DNA from: Agriotes lineatus
Lineage: Eukaryota > Arthropoda > Insecta > Coleoptera > Elateridae
Direction of reading: 5' to 3'
NCBI GenBank assembly: GCA_940337035.1
Contig: CALNHX010007743.1
Coordinates: 1 to 64,000, forward strand
DNA length: 64,000 bases
Shown here: positions 46,830 to 56,859 of the stretch, piece by piece
How positions within the stretch are numbered: position 1 is the stretch's first letter
Layout of the letters: each line of letters starts with the position of its first letter
Notes under the pieces: model-generated
Databases searched by the model: none
The model's input: only the letters and a program-made list of their open reading frames with translations
What the model was told of the DNA's origin: nothing
Position numbers and translations under genes: made by a program

Positions 46830-47615
46830 CGTGTGTATCGCCTTTGTGCAATAACAGTGCAATCGTAAATGCAGAAGTTTGCTATTTTCGGTTCCAAAAG
46901 ACTGGCGAAGGTAAGTTGTTATATTGGAGCGTTATTATATAGTACCTTTGTATATTTATTATGTATGCACGTATATAAATCCCGGAAACACTAAAAAAGG
47001 CTATTTTTAAGATGTTTAATCTGGATTAAAACTGCGGGTTGGAAGAATCCAAAGAAACTTCCTGTATAAATTGGTACGATTATAGACTGTGTAGCGCACA
47101 TTTTGAAGAATCAATGTTCTCCAGTCTGCTTAAAATCGCCTGAAGAAAACAGCAATTCCAACATTGTTTGGTGATTTAATTCAGGTTTGTACATATTCAA
47201 TACTGTTATATATCGTTTACCATAATAAACAATTAGCAAATTGACCCATCGATTTATCGTTTAATACAAAATAATTTTAGGTGCTTTATGTCGATTGTTA
47301 ATCACATCATATTTTACAGGTGCGTTATTTGATACGAATGCAACACCTTCCTTTTCTTTAGATCGTCTAATCCTGCAAATGTTTCTGCAGGGTTCGAACC
47401 CTACCATCAACATCTACGGCCGAGGTTTCTAACATGTGGAGTTGTTCTTCAGGTAATAACGAATAGTCATAAAATATTGTTGTTTGTTAATCACATAATA
47501 TTTTACAGGTGCGTTATTTGAAACGAATACAACACCTACTATTCTTAGATCTTCTAATCCTGCAAATGTTTTTGCACGTTTCGAACCCCTGCCATCAACA
47601 TCTACTGCCGAGGTT
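46830..47615 (+). pseudogene. Decayed THAP-domain gene with duplicated exon
   Basis: The first piece reads CVSPLCNNSAIVNAEVCYFR (46833 on), with the C-x4-C start of a THAP zinc finger, and ends at a GTAAGT donor. A second piece (about 47010-47165) has LCSAHFEESMF and RLKKTAIPTLF, the end blocks of THAP domains, but in different frames and with stops. Two downstream exons (about 47322-47430 and 47510-47613) are copies of each other, both after ACAG and containing GALFDTN or GALFETN. THAP domains bind DNA and occur in host regulators and P-element transposases; which applies here is unknown. Frame damage makes it non-functional. Confidence 0.55.
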
Positions 47616-47740
47616 TGTAAACATTTGTATGTAAAGCCTCTATGACACGACGCTACATTTTACGCATTTTATAAAAAAAATATTAAGCATTGTTTCATAC
47701 AGAAAATTGACTGCTACATTTTGCGCTGACTTTTCATGTA

Positions 47741-47974
47741 GAGTCGTGTGCAAATAAATCTGGGACATGGTTTTTTTATATGTAAATTGAGTTAAGATTT
47801 GAAGCATATCTCCATGGATTTCCTGCCTATCAGAAAGAGTTACTTTAAATTTTGACACGTAAATGAAAATGTAGGTCTTTCTGGTAGCAGAAAATCCATG
47901 GGAGATATTCTTCTATTCTCAATTCAACCTACATATGAAAAAACCATTGTCCCAGATTTATTTGCATACGACTG
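47741..47974. mobile_element. 234-bp Tc1/mariner-type MITE
   Basis: The terminal inverted repeats extend at least 50 bp with few mismatches (CAGTCGTATGCAAATAAATC complement at the right end, GAGTCGTGTGCAAATAAATC at the left) and are flanked by TA. CTCCATGGATTT and its complement continue the pairing inward. No ORF. A half copy lies at 4491. Confidence 0.8.
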
Positions 47975-47999
47975 TACATTATTTAGAAGTTGTTCTACA

Positions 48000-49020
48000 T
48001 TTTCTGGTAAATATCGTGTGTAAAAATGTGCAGAAGTATCGTAATCAAACTAAACTTCAGAGCATGACGCGAAATGAAAACATAACCTGCATTTTATTAG
48101 CATTGTTTAACTTCCTGATTAATAATTAATACATAGCAGCTGGCTGAGGTTAATGTTAAAACATGTTAAGACGAATTAGCAGCTATTTACAGTTGAAACG
48201 CCTTCCTGCGGTGAAAGAACTGGTCAAAATTGTGAGGTAGAAATATATTTCAGCACTTAGTGCCTTCTTCAGTCTACATATATAAACAGGTTAAAAAACA
48301 ACACGTTAAAATCTTGCATATTATAAAAAGACAGTTTTTACGGTGAAAATATCATTTTCCTCCTTACTTATGTATTAAAATCGTTGATTAAGAAAACACA
48401 AAGAGGCGACTGCTAAAAGGGGATGATTATCTGGTGTTTTAATTAAAGATCAAAAGGAAAATTCTAGGAGTTTAAGAACGAGGACTATTATCAGCACCAT
48501 GTTGACGAAATTCAGTGAAAAAGTGTAGATAATAAAATTAATTAATTACTATGCACATCTACAGTTATTTAGTAAAATAATTTTAAAAATTCGTTATGAT
48601 TGTAAAACAGTGTGTCTCCCATTTTGGTTTTCCGTAAAACAGGCAAAAATTAACTAAATGTAGCTTTGATTTATGGGGAATTTAATTCAGAAACATAGTA
48701 ATTAAAAGCAAAAGTTTTTGTTAGTACGTCTTGCAATACAAAGTTTCGTGCAGCGACATTCGTGATTAATGTGATACTCTAAACCTAGCCTCAGAAATAG
48801 CTAACAAACATGTTTGGCTAATTATAAGATCTCTGTAAACGGAAGTTGTGTCAGTGTATCACACCAGATTTTTTTTGACGAGTTAATTGTAAAACATTTG
48901 CAAAGTTGGTAGCACTAATTGCAAAATAACTAATTTCGCGTTTATTTTGCTGTCAAATTCTATATGCGGAAAGTATATGAGATTTTATTTTATTAATTTA
49001 TTGTCAGTAATAATACCACG
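48000..49020. other. Intergenic stretch, possible Penelope-like scrap
   Basis: No gene. 48180-48300 contains CAGTTGAAACGCC and, on the minus strand, CTGAAGAAGGCACTAAGTGC, phrases often seen in terminal repeats of Penelope-like elements; this is only a hint. Confidence 0.3.
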
Positions 49021-49028
49021 AGGCGACT

Positions 49029-49648
49029 GAATTATCAAAAATACTTCTGCTTTCTCACGAAACGGGTTGCTTAGAAACATCACGAGCCGAAGGGCGAGTG
49101 GTGTTTCTACAAAGCAATCCGTTGAGTTGTAAGCAAAAGTATTTGATAATTCTTAAAGTCGTCGAGTGAGTATTGATTAAATTATACCATGAATATCAAT
49201 AAGGGAATTACACTAAAAATGTATTTTTCGACGACTGACATCGAAATTAGATTTTTCTCACTGTCATTTGACAACAGAAAGTTGACATTTGCCGCTGAGC
49301 GTGCGTTTTCATCACTTGCTGCTCGCCGAGCGTTTTGGGTTTCCGTGTGTACAAAATAGGTAGCCACGTTCGAATGTTTCCTTGAAAATGCCCATCATTT
49401 GTTGAAATAATCGCGTCACATGTCATAGACTGCGCGAGTAATGTTAACTTGATTGTCATTTAATTTTTGCGATAAAATGAAATCTGACATTTTCCTTTAA
49501 TAATATGCTCAGTCATCGAAAAAATAGTATGTATGTTCCGAGCTAAAAGTGCGCTTGCCGCTTTTGCATGATTGCTGGTTCGACTTCGTCTCAACCAGCA
49601 ATATTCATGCGCAAGCGGCAAGAATGCACTTTCAGCTCTTAACATACA
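49029..49648. mobile_element. Two-hairpin element with inner inverted repeats
   Basis: Hairpins at 49029-49152 (tip GCCGAAGGGC) and 49530-49648 (tip TTCGACTTCGTC) bracket a ~380-bp centre. Just inside are inverted repeats TATTTTTCGACGACTGA (49222-49238) and, on the other strand, TATTTTTTCGATGACTGA (49509-49526). These resemble the ends of the recombinase element (TATTTTGTCGTCGACTAACA, from 1518). No ORF. It looks like a non-autonomous relative of that element; this relation is inference from short similarity plus the shared hairpin design. Confidence 0.55.
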
Positions 49649-50164
49649 ATATACAATTAATGCGTATCCTAAAAAATTTGTTGGAAATGGCATGACATTG
49701 ACAGCTGACAGCTCAAAATTGAAAACACCAAACGATAACACACAGTGTTTTCACTTATTAATACGTGGCCTGAATAGGATTTTGTGCATTATGAATGGTA
49801 TAATCACATATAATCTCATAAGAGCATTAATTCTTTCTGGAAATTTTTCATATTAATTTGGACGTTGTTGAAATGCACGAAAAGTAAAAAATAATTTCCG
49901 GATATGAATTAATGCTCGAATGCAGATTCGGTAAGAAAATCGTAACGACACAAACCCTCACAGTTAGGTTGGTCCTACCTATAGGATAGTATCTATTACT
50001 AATAAAATTGTGGCTTTCGATAGCCTAAATCTGTCTATAAATTCCATATCATCCACATTTCCAAATGAATTCTATTACACGAAATACTTTTGGTCTACGA
50101 GACTTTCAATAATACGTAGTATATTTCATTACGAGTCTGGAAAAATCCATTTCTGGGTGTATCA

Positions 50165-50365
50165 TAATCATCATCATAACTCTATAATAAAGCAGAACAC
50201 TTCCCAAGGTCAAACACATCAACTCCTGGTCTATGCGTAGTTGTTAGGTATTGTGGGCGTGGTCTTGATATTAGCAGCGTTGCCAGACCTGTACAATTCT
50301 ACGAATCTGGTACATTTTGAAACCGTTTCTACAAATTTATTTCGTACAGTGTAAATCTGGCAACA
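50165..50365 (+). repeat. Dispersed repeat, uninterrupted copy
   Basis: Matches 45895-46009 plus 46250-46345 (for example TCATAACTCTATAATAAAGC and CAGCGTTGCCAGACCTG). Confidence 0.7.
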
Positions 50366-50651
50366 GGGCTAAAATCGTCGTGTTGACAGCTGGCCTTTAG
50401 TTACGAAGAAGGAAAACCCTCATTTCTGTTGTAGAAAAGTGAGTATTCGTTATTATATTTTCCATTTTAATTGTGTGTGCTTTTGTGTGACATAACCTAA
50501 GATTTGCATGGAAATTTTATCTGGCAAAAACAGAGGCAATCAATGCGTTTCGCACTGCACAATTTCATAATTATCAATCCTATTAAACAATGACTGCTTT
50601 TCTGCCTGTGAAATTCGTGGTGTTAAAGAGAATAGGTAAGTTTTAAAATCT

Positions 50652-51195
50652 TGTATTGTACGACGCCACCGATGAACTACTGTTCCTAGAGTCAGTAATC
50701 TTGGAGGGAGGGCGCGAACAGCTGATCGTTTAGATTAAAATTACCTTAAAACGTTGCCAGACCTTTATTGTTTGGCTTCAACAGCTTTGGCGCCAAATTA
50801 TTTTGAGTTTGCTTTTAATCGTGAACAATCGTTAAACAAACGCCATATCTACCTAACAGCATTTACACCGAAGGAAATTATGTATTAATCCCCGCTTCGT
50901 CAACCGTTCAATACATTTTAGTTTGACCCTAACCGCAACACCTGCAAGAATCACGGATATGGTTTAGTGTCAAAATGTTATCTTCATTCACAAAACAGTT
51001 GGAGCTAGACACCTCTATTCGACATTGATGTTAGGACCACGATAAACATGCAAACTAAACGAATTAGACCCCAAATTGCTGTACAAGTAAACAAAGGTCT
51101 GGCAATAGTGTAAGGTATTTGACATGTTAGCGATCCCTCCCTCCAAGATTACTGACTCTAGGAACAGTAGTTCATCGGTGGCGTCGTACAATACA
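50652..51195. repeat. Inverted repeat pair, 61-bp arms
   Basis: 50652-50712 is the reverse complement of 51135-51195 (arms contain CGACGCCACCGATGAACTAC), enclosing ~420 bp without an ORF. It could be a foldback or MITE inserted upstream of the YqaJ gene remnant. Short sequence beyond the arms also agrees partly. Confidence 0.7.
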
Positions 51196-51364
51196 GGATT
51201 ACCGTAAACAATAAGTTGTAAGCTAAAATATTTATCTGCATTGAAATTAAAACTCAAGTTAGTTATTTTAATTTATGTTGAATAGAATTAGTTCTGTAGT
51301 TCTGGTGCTATTATTATTGTTGTTTTGTTGTTAGTGCTGGACGTGAAAGTTACGGTGACTCAGC

Positions 51365-52505
51365 CATAGGATATGTGCAGCTCCGACCAGAGGGTGAATT
51401 GTGCACCGTTAAATGCAGAATTTGTCTTGAACACCGAGTGAGAGCGAAAACTATAATGTGGTGTTACAAGTAAATGAAAGCAGCGTAAAGTAGAGAAGTG
51501 GAATGTTTGGACTGCGCTGCATCAGCTGGTAATTTAATAATAATCTGTTATTAATCTGTTTTAAAATTTAAAAAAAAATTTTTACAGGTGGATGCTGTAG
51601 CAGTACTTATGTGGATGCATAGGAGGAGCGAAGAACCCGCAACTGTCAAAAGTGGGCACATCGCTAAAATTTTTGACTGTGGCAGAATTTGGGGTATACC
51701 CGTTGAAGAAGATCAGGGTAACTTTTATCAGGAGGCAATGCGTTTAGGAGTACAAAACAAAGCAGCTGGCGAAATATTTAAACTGTTTAAAGAACCCAAG
51801 TATAGCTGCCTGGATTTGTACGGTTTATTATTAAAATTTGTTAGCAGTGGTGGAGCCCTATATGATGATTTCATCACCTTCACCAAGCAGCACATGAATG
51901 AAGATTTGTGCATATTGTACCCTAATGCAAGCCGAAGACAGTTTGTGGCATCGTTACGATATGGGAGGATAACCGCCTCGAAATTATATAATGCTGCACA
52001 TTGCAAAACTGAATGTGGCTCATTTGTGCAACAGGTAATTGGAGTTACAAAACTGAGGGATACCAAAGCAATGGAAAGGGGTAGACGATTAGAAAAGCAG
52101 GTATTACAAATTGTCGAAAAAAATATGAAGACCAAATTAAGTTCTGTGGAATTGTACTTTCAAAGAACCACCCTATTTTCGGAGCTTCACCAGATGCAGT
52201 GAGTGAGAATTTCGTTGTCGAAGTGAAGTGCCCCTCTACAGACAAAGCAGTGTTAAACTATATAACATCACAAAATAAAGTTACGGCCAAGTATAGAGCT
52301 CAAATACAAATGCAAATGCATTTTTTTAAATAAATCGTATTGCATTTTTGCTGTTGCAGATGCTAACTTGAAAAAAACCAAAAAGTTAATTTTATTCTGT
52401 GGGCTATGATGCAAATTACATTAAACAAACAATGTTAGAAGCTGAGAACTTTTGGGAAAAAAATATTTTTCCTATTTTATTAGCATCTGCGAACAAATAA
52501 CTGCA
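51365..52505 (+). pseudogene. SWIM zinc-finger / YqaJ-type nuclease gene, decayed
   Basis: An upstream exon (to about 51530) contains VECLDCAASAG, the start of a SWIM-like finger. After a GT..AG intron the 51588 exon gives AVLMWMHRRSEEP, and ~200 codons follow with RRQFVASLRYGRITASKLYN. Near 52140 the frame shifts, and the YqaJ nuclease core follows in another frame (SPDAVSEN then VEVKCP, the D..ExK of PD-(D/E)xK nucleases), with a further shift near 52325. YqaJ proteins are lambda-exonuclease relatives; SWIM-YqaJ proteins are multiplied in many insect genomes, likely inside mobile elements. Frame breaks make this copy inactive. Confidence 0.75.
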
Positions 52506-52560
52506 TTTTTAATTTTTATTGTTAGGGATAAGCGTGTAACTATTTTTAAGTAATATTTAA

Positions 52561-52870
52561 TATTTTTCCCGCTGCTGATCTTGTAAGTCAGTGATACAGC
52601 CTTAGTAACAAAACGTGTAAGTCGGTGATTATATTTGTTTGCTGCTTTTTCTTGACAACGGAACTTAATACTATTATTAAGTTCTTAGGATAATAAAATT
52701 AGCAAAGCAAGATGCAGATTTAGACGTTTTGTTTCTAAATTGCAAGTGTTTATGTGACATGTGACACTCATAGGTAACACGACTCACAAAAATTAATCCT
52801 GGTGACAGGTGACAAACCAAACGATTTTTTCAGAAATCTAGGAAAATTTCGATAAGCAGCGGGAAAAATA
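52561..52870. mobile_element. MITE-like element copy C
   Basis: 310 bp with perfect 16-bp inverted ends (TATTTTTCCCGCTGCT, 52561-52576, and its complement at 52855-52870). It is the best copy of the family seen at 3329 and 7713. The hairpin at 52885-52981 follows at the same distance as in copy B, so hairpin and core may move together. Confidence 0.75.
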
Positions 52871-52884
52871 TAATAAGATAACTC

Positions 52885-52981
52885 GGAATGTATCGCCTAT
52901 TACATTTTCGGCAGGCAACAAGCCGCGACTTCGTCTTGCTTGTACTTGCCTACCCCAAATGTTAATAGGTCCTTACATTCC
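52885..52981. repeat. Hairpin palindrome beside copy C (H5')
   Basis: GGAATGTATCGCCTATTA pairs with a right arm ending AATAGGTCCTTACATTCC, closing on GCGACTTCGTC. It is nearly identical to the hairpin at 8038-8136. Confidence 0.75.
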
Positions 52982-52999
52982 TTGTGACTTAAATAGCTA

Positions 53000-53490
53000 T
53001 TTAGAATTGTAATATATTGTAATAAATGTAAAATTTTACAGTGTCACTGCAAGTTATTATAATTGTGTTCAGTGTTGAATGTACCAGCTTTAATTTTGTT
53101 TACAATAAACAAAAAAGCGTTGTTTTCTATTTCTGTTAATACATATAATAGGTAAACAAATATTTTTGGTGTGTGACATGATGTAAAAATATTCTGTGGC
53201 TGAAAAAACCACTTATTATAATTTTGATTTCTAAAATGTTCTAAAATTTGATTGAAAGATCATTTTTTTTTCTAAAAATGTAAATTCCAAAACATTCAAA
53301 GTTTTTAGTGTGATCCTTCTACTTGTCATTAATCCATTTGAGTTATGATATAGCTACTGCATTGATTATAATGTGTAAAATTCTATGTACAATACAGATT
53401 ACATACTTAATAAATAAAACTATGTTTTAAAGGTACCTAATAATTTATTTAATTAAAGCAGTTTGCATATTTATAAATGCACAAGCAATA
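53000..53490. other. AT-rich stretch without recognised gene
   Basis: No ORF, repeat or RNA signal of note between the hairpin and the transposase remnant. Confidence 0.35.
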
Positions 53491-53494
53491 ACAA

Positions 53495-53870
53495 TCATAT
53501 GATCAGTGTATTTAAGCAGGTTTGTGTTGAGACACGAATGGGGTTTAATATTTTAAATTCTCGTAATCTTCGAATTACACGTTCAATATGAATTCGTAGA
53601 CTCGCTATTGATTTAGTTTTTAACACATCAGCTTTTGAGCTTCTTATATTTTTATCTACACTAGGCGGTCGTATTAATGAACATCCCTTTTCTACCAGCA
53701 TACTTTGACCAAAATTATGTAAAAAGATATTTTTGTCAACTACACGGAAAAATTGCATGTTTAACACATTGGAAAATTCCATGCTCACGTAAAACTTTTA
53801 CATTTGCTGGAAAACTCTCACTTTTCTTACTTGTAGAGCAATCTACTATTAATTCACTAGCGATTTAAGA
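53495..53870 (-). pseudogene. DDE_4-type transposase C-terminal remnant
   Basis: On the minus strand GCSLIRPPSV and then TKSIASLRIHIERVIRRLREFKIL resemble the last block (with the catalytic Glu in HIERVIRR) of DDE transposases of the IS5/ISL2EU or PIF group found in insects. A preceding piece (53868-53760) in another frame reads IVDCSTSKKSESFPANVK. The N-terminal domains are absent. Exact family uncertain. Confidence 0.6.
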
Positions 53871-54264
53871 AGAAAATTAACTCGCTAGCATATAAACATT
53901 ATAAACAGTTACTTATGGTTGCTATTATAAAGATAATAATAATAATGCCAGTTTAAAATGCCAAAGAAATAATAATTAATCGAGTTATTTAACAATATCA
54001 GTAACGCGTAACTGGAGACTTGAGTTCCGCATTTATATTTTTATGGCGCTCAACGGCTTAAACCTGAAAAGAAACACAGATTGCAGGCAGCTGAAATTAT
54101 TTCGGTGGAGCAAATAATTCTCACATATAATCTCTTAAGTCACAAGAGCATGAAATTCTTTCCGGATTTGTTTTTGACTGCGTCCCAACAGGGTCATATT
54201 AATTAGGACGCCTTCCAGGGGCAAGCGTTTCCTTTACAGAGACTTTCCATTTGAAAATATATTT

Positions 54265-55315
54265 TTGGAACTTTTCTTACTGCCAATCTCTAGCGTGCTT
54301 TTAAAACTTTCTTTAGTGCAACAAAAGTTATTAAATTCGTCCTACATTTTAAATGCGGCATATGCCGCGGGGTTTAAGCTAGTAAATAGAATGTTTCATA
54401 TCCTCGCCTACGCAGATGATGTGGTCATATTGCGAGAACAATCAAGAGTTAAAAGAGGTATATGAACACCTAGAACAAAGTGCAGCCAAGGTAGGGCTTC
54501 GAGTCAATGAAACAAAGTGTAAATATATGATCACAGCAAGAAGGAGTTCCGTACAACGACAGGCTCTTGAAATAAATCAAAACAACTTCGAGCAGGTGAC
54601 AGATTTTAAGTACCTCGGGGGCAGTAATAACTGAAACGAATCTAGTTACACAAGATATAGCAGTAAGACTGGCGGCAGCAAACAGAAGCTATTACGCACT
54701 AAAGCATGTTTTCAAGCCAAGGATATATCCATTAACACAAAGTTAACAGTGTATAAAACCATTCTAAGACCAATCGCAGTGTATGTGGCGGAAGCGTGGA
54801 CTTGATAAAAGACAAATAGAAACTTTGAATAGGTGGGAACGGAAGGTGCTAAGAGATATTTTCGGACCAGTGGAAGAAAATGGGGAGTGGCGAAGAAGAT
54901 ATAATTATGAGTTACGGGACAGATATAACGCACCAAGTATAGTGAGTGAAATTAAAAGTAGCAGGTTGTGGTGGTTGGGCCACCTACAGAGGATGAAGAA
55001 GAAAGGAGTGCTAGGAGAATTTTCACTGGGAAACTTGTAGGAAGGCGACCAAGAGCAAGACCAAGGGCGAGATGGCTAGATATGGTGGAAATGGATCTGA
55101 AGGAAGTAGGAGTCAACAACTGGAAAAAGCTAGCAAAGGACCGCTCAAATGGAGAAGCATAAGAGGGAAAGTGAAAGAAGTGCAAGACCAGGCGCAGACC
55201 TAACTAGTCTGTCCAAGTGTCAATAAGTTGAGAAGCTCGAAAGAGAGGCCATGGTCCTAAAAGGACCGTTAATGGCCAAGGAGTAAGTAGTAAGTAAGTA
55301 GTAAGTAAGTAAGAG
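54265..55315 (+). pseudogene. LINE RT C-terminal region with GTAA-rich tail
   Basis: Reads HILAYADDVVI (YADD, RT catalytic block C), VNETKCKYM, FKYLGG, then RQIETLNRWERKVLRDIFG, WWLGHLQRM and GRRPRARPRARWLD, the 3' half of an RTE/CR1-type LINE. It breaks frame at about 54440, 54630 and 55010. It ends in a simple repeat of GTAAGTA units (about 55285-55315), a usual tail of this type. It is 5'-truncated. Its insertion splits or abuts the Harbinger relic to the right. Confidence 0.8.
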
Positions 55316-55564
55316 TTTCTTCCTGTGGCTAAAAAACAAAGAGTAGCTGTGAGGCGTTCGTGTGGAGTAATACTTTTACGCATTCTCGTGTCTTCTCTAC
55401 TATGTAGAGATCTATCACTTTAAAAGTGCATCAGAAGTATTTGCATCCATTCTTAAATAGTTCTTAAAGTCATCGGGATCATTATCCCTTAATTCCCGTA
55501 ACAGTTTCATATCACTGTATTGGTCCCGTTCACTTAACCAATTTTTCTGCCAGACCCTAGGCAT
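55316..55564 (-). pseudogene. PIF/Harbinger transposase N-terminal remnant
   Basis: From ATG at 55564 the minus strand reads MPRVWQKNWLSERDQYSD, then LRELRDNDPDDFKNYLRMDA and, after tandem stops, SITPHERLTATLCFLATGR. This matches the N-terminal region typical of insect Harbinger transposases (DPxDYKNYLRM ... ERLxxTLRFLATG). The rest is missing where the LINE tail begins. Confidence 0.7.
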
Positions 55565-55599
55565 TTTAGTAATTTTTTTCTTTAAAATTATTTGCGTGT

Positions 55600-56780
55600 G
55601 TAATTAACGCGCACACTGTTCCACGCCTCTTTCTTTTGATGTTTGAGAGCATTTTACATATAAATATTATTCTGCACGTTGTTACTAAACCCAACTTGAT
55701 AGTGACGGGAATTTGTTTTCGCACGCAACAAGAGTGTTGAAAATTTCGAGATTCCGGGGGTCACGCCACACGCCAGCGAAAAATGCCGGATTTTAGCCAT
55801 AGACACACACTTTTTCATTTCAGAATAAAATGTCTGTGGGCAATACCATTTATGAAACCCCACGCATAATCCTGCCGGAAAAAGTGTGGCGTACATTCGT
55901 GGCCGGTTTTGGAACGTGTGTCTATGGCCAGCTATGGCAGCTCCAAAAAGAACTTGAGATCCCTTTCCTGATACCATCCTGCCTTTCCTGGTATGTTCTT
56001 GCTTTACCCTGACAGCGTATCTGTTAAGTAAAGTAAGATTAGATATAAGGCCCTTAAGGAGCTGACAGAGTTTCTGCCAGCCCTTGAGGACATTTAGCCT
56101 CCCTGGTCATTAATTAAAAGTCGAAATCGCGACCCCTTTAAGTTCATTTCCCTGTATCCCTTATAACCAAACCACCGTTAATTGCAAGCCAAGACCGCGG
56201 CACCTGCAAGTTAATTTTCCTGTAATCCGCCGAACTAGACCGCCGGCGCCGTTGCTATTTTGTCCGTAATCGCTTGAATCCAGAGAGTAATTTTAATTGT
56301 ATTCAAGAAGACTGCATTTCAACAAACTTAATTTTGTTGACATTAAAGCACTCCGAGATTTTCTACCGCTGTAACCGCTTACCAGTAACCGACACCTGAA
56401 GATCACGAGGTAAGGCACCCACCTGTAAAACCAGCTGTCCGCACCCCAGAAGCTGCCCAAAAGCTCGTAGGTAAAGGCATCCCAGTTCCAGTACTTCGCC
56501 ATTTCAGGCTAGAAGCAAATTTAAGTTTTTTAAAGGGGCAACGACAATTAATAAAAAATTAAAAGCTAAATTAGTAAAGAAGGGGGCGGGTGTAGAGAGT
56601 GGTCAGCAGCAAAAGAACAAGCTAGTATGGGAAGATGCAGAATCGTGTTGTAATAACCGAATAAGAACAGGTACGATTGTAAATTTAAGTTACAAGGAAC
56701 CTCGTGAATATAGAGCATGTAGAAGTTTTTCAATAAAAGTAAAACAATTATTAAAAATAACCAAATGCTTAAAGCTACTG
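55600..56780. other. Stretch without confirmed gene
   Basis: An inverted pair GCCATAGACACAC (about 55796) and GTGTGTCTATGGC (about 55916) brackets ~130 bp. A 69-codon minus ORF at 56502-56293 begins MAKYWNWDAFTYELLG and has a possible GTGGGT donor; it has no recognisable family. Nothing else is supported. Confidence 0.35.
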
Positions 56781-56859
56781 TAATATTTAGCGCATATTTA
56801 TAAAACCTAGTAGTGGTGAGATAGATTTAAAAACGTTTGCTACTAAAAATTAATAAATT

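Noticed and set aside
56293..56502. 69-aa minus ORF with a possible splice donor
   Set aside because: No recognisable domain, no partner exon found nearby, and length within chance expectation. Mentioned only in the stretch description.
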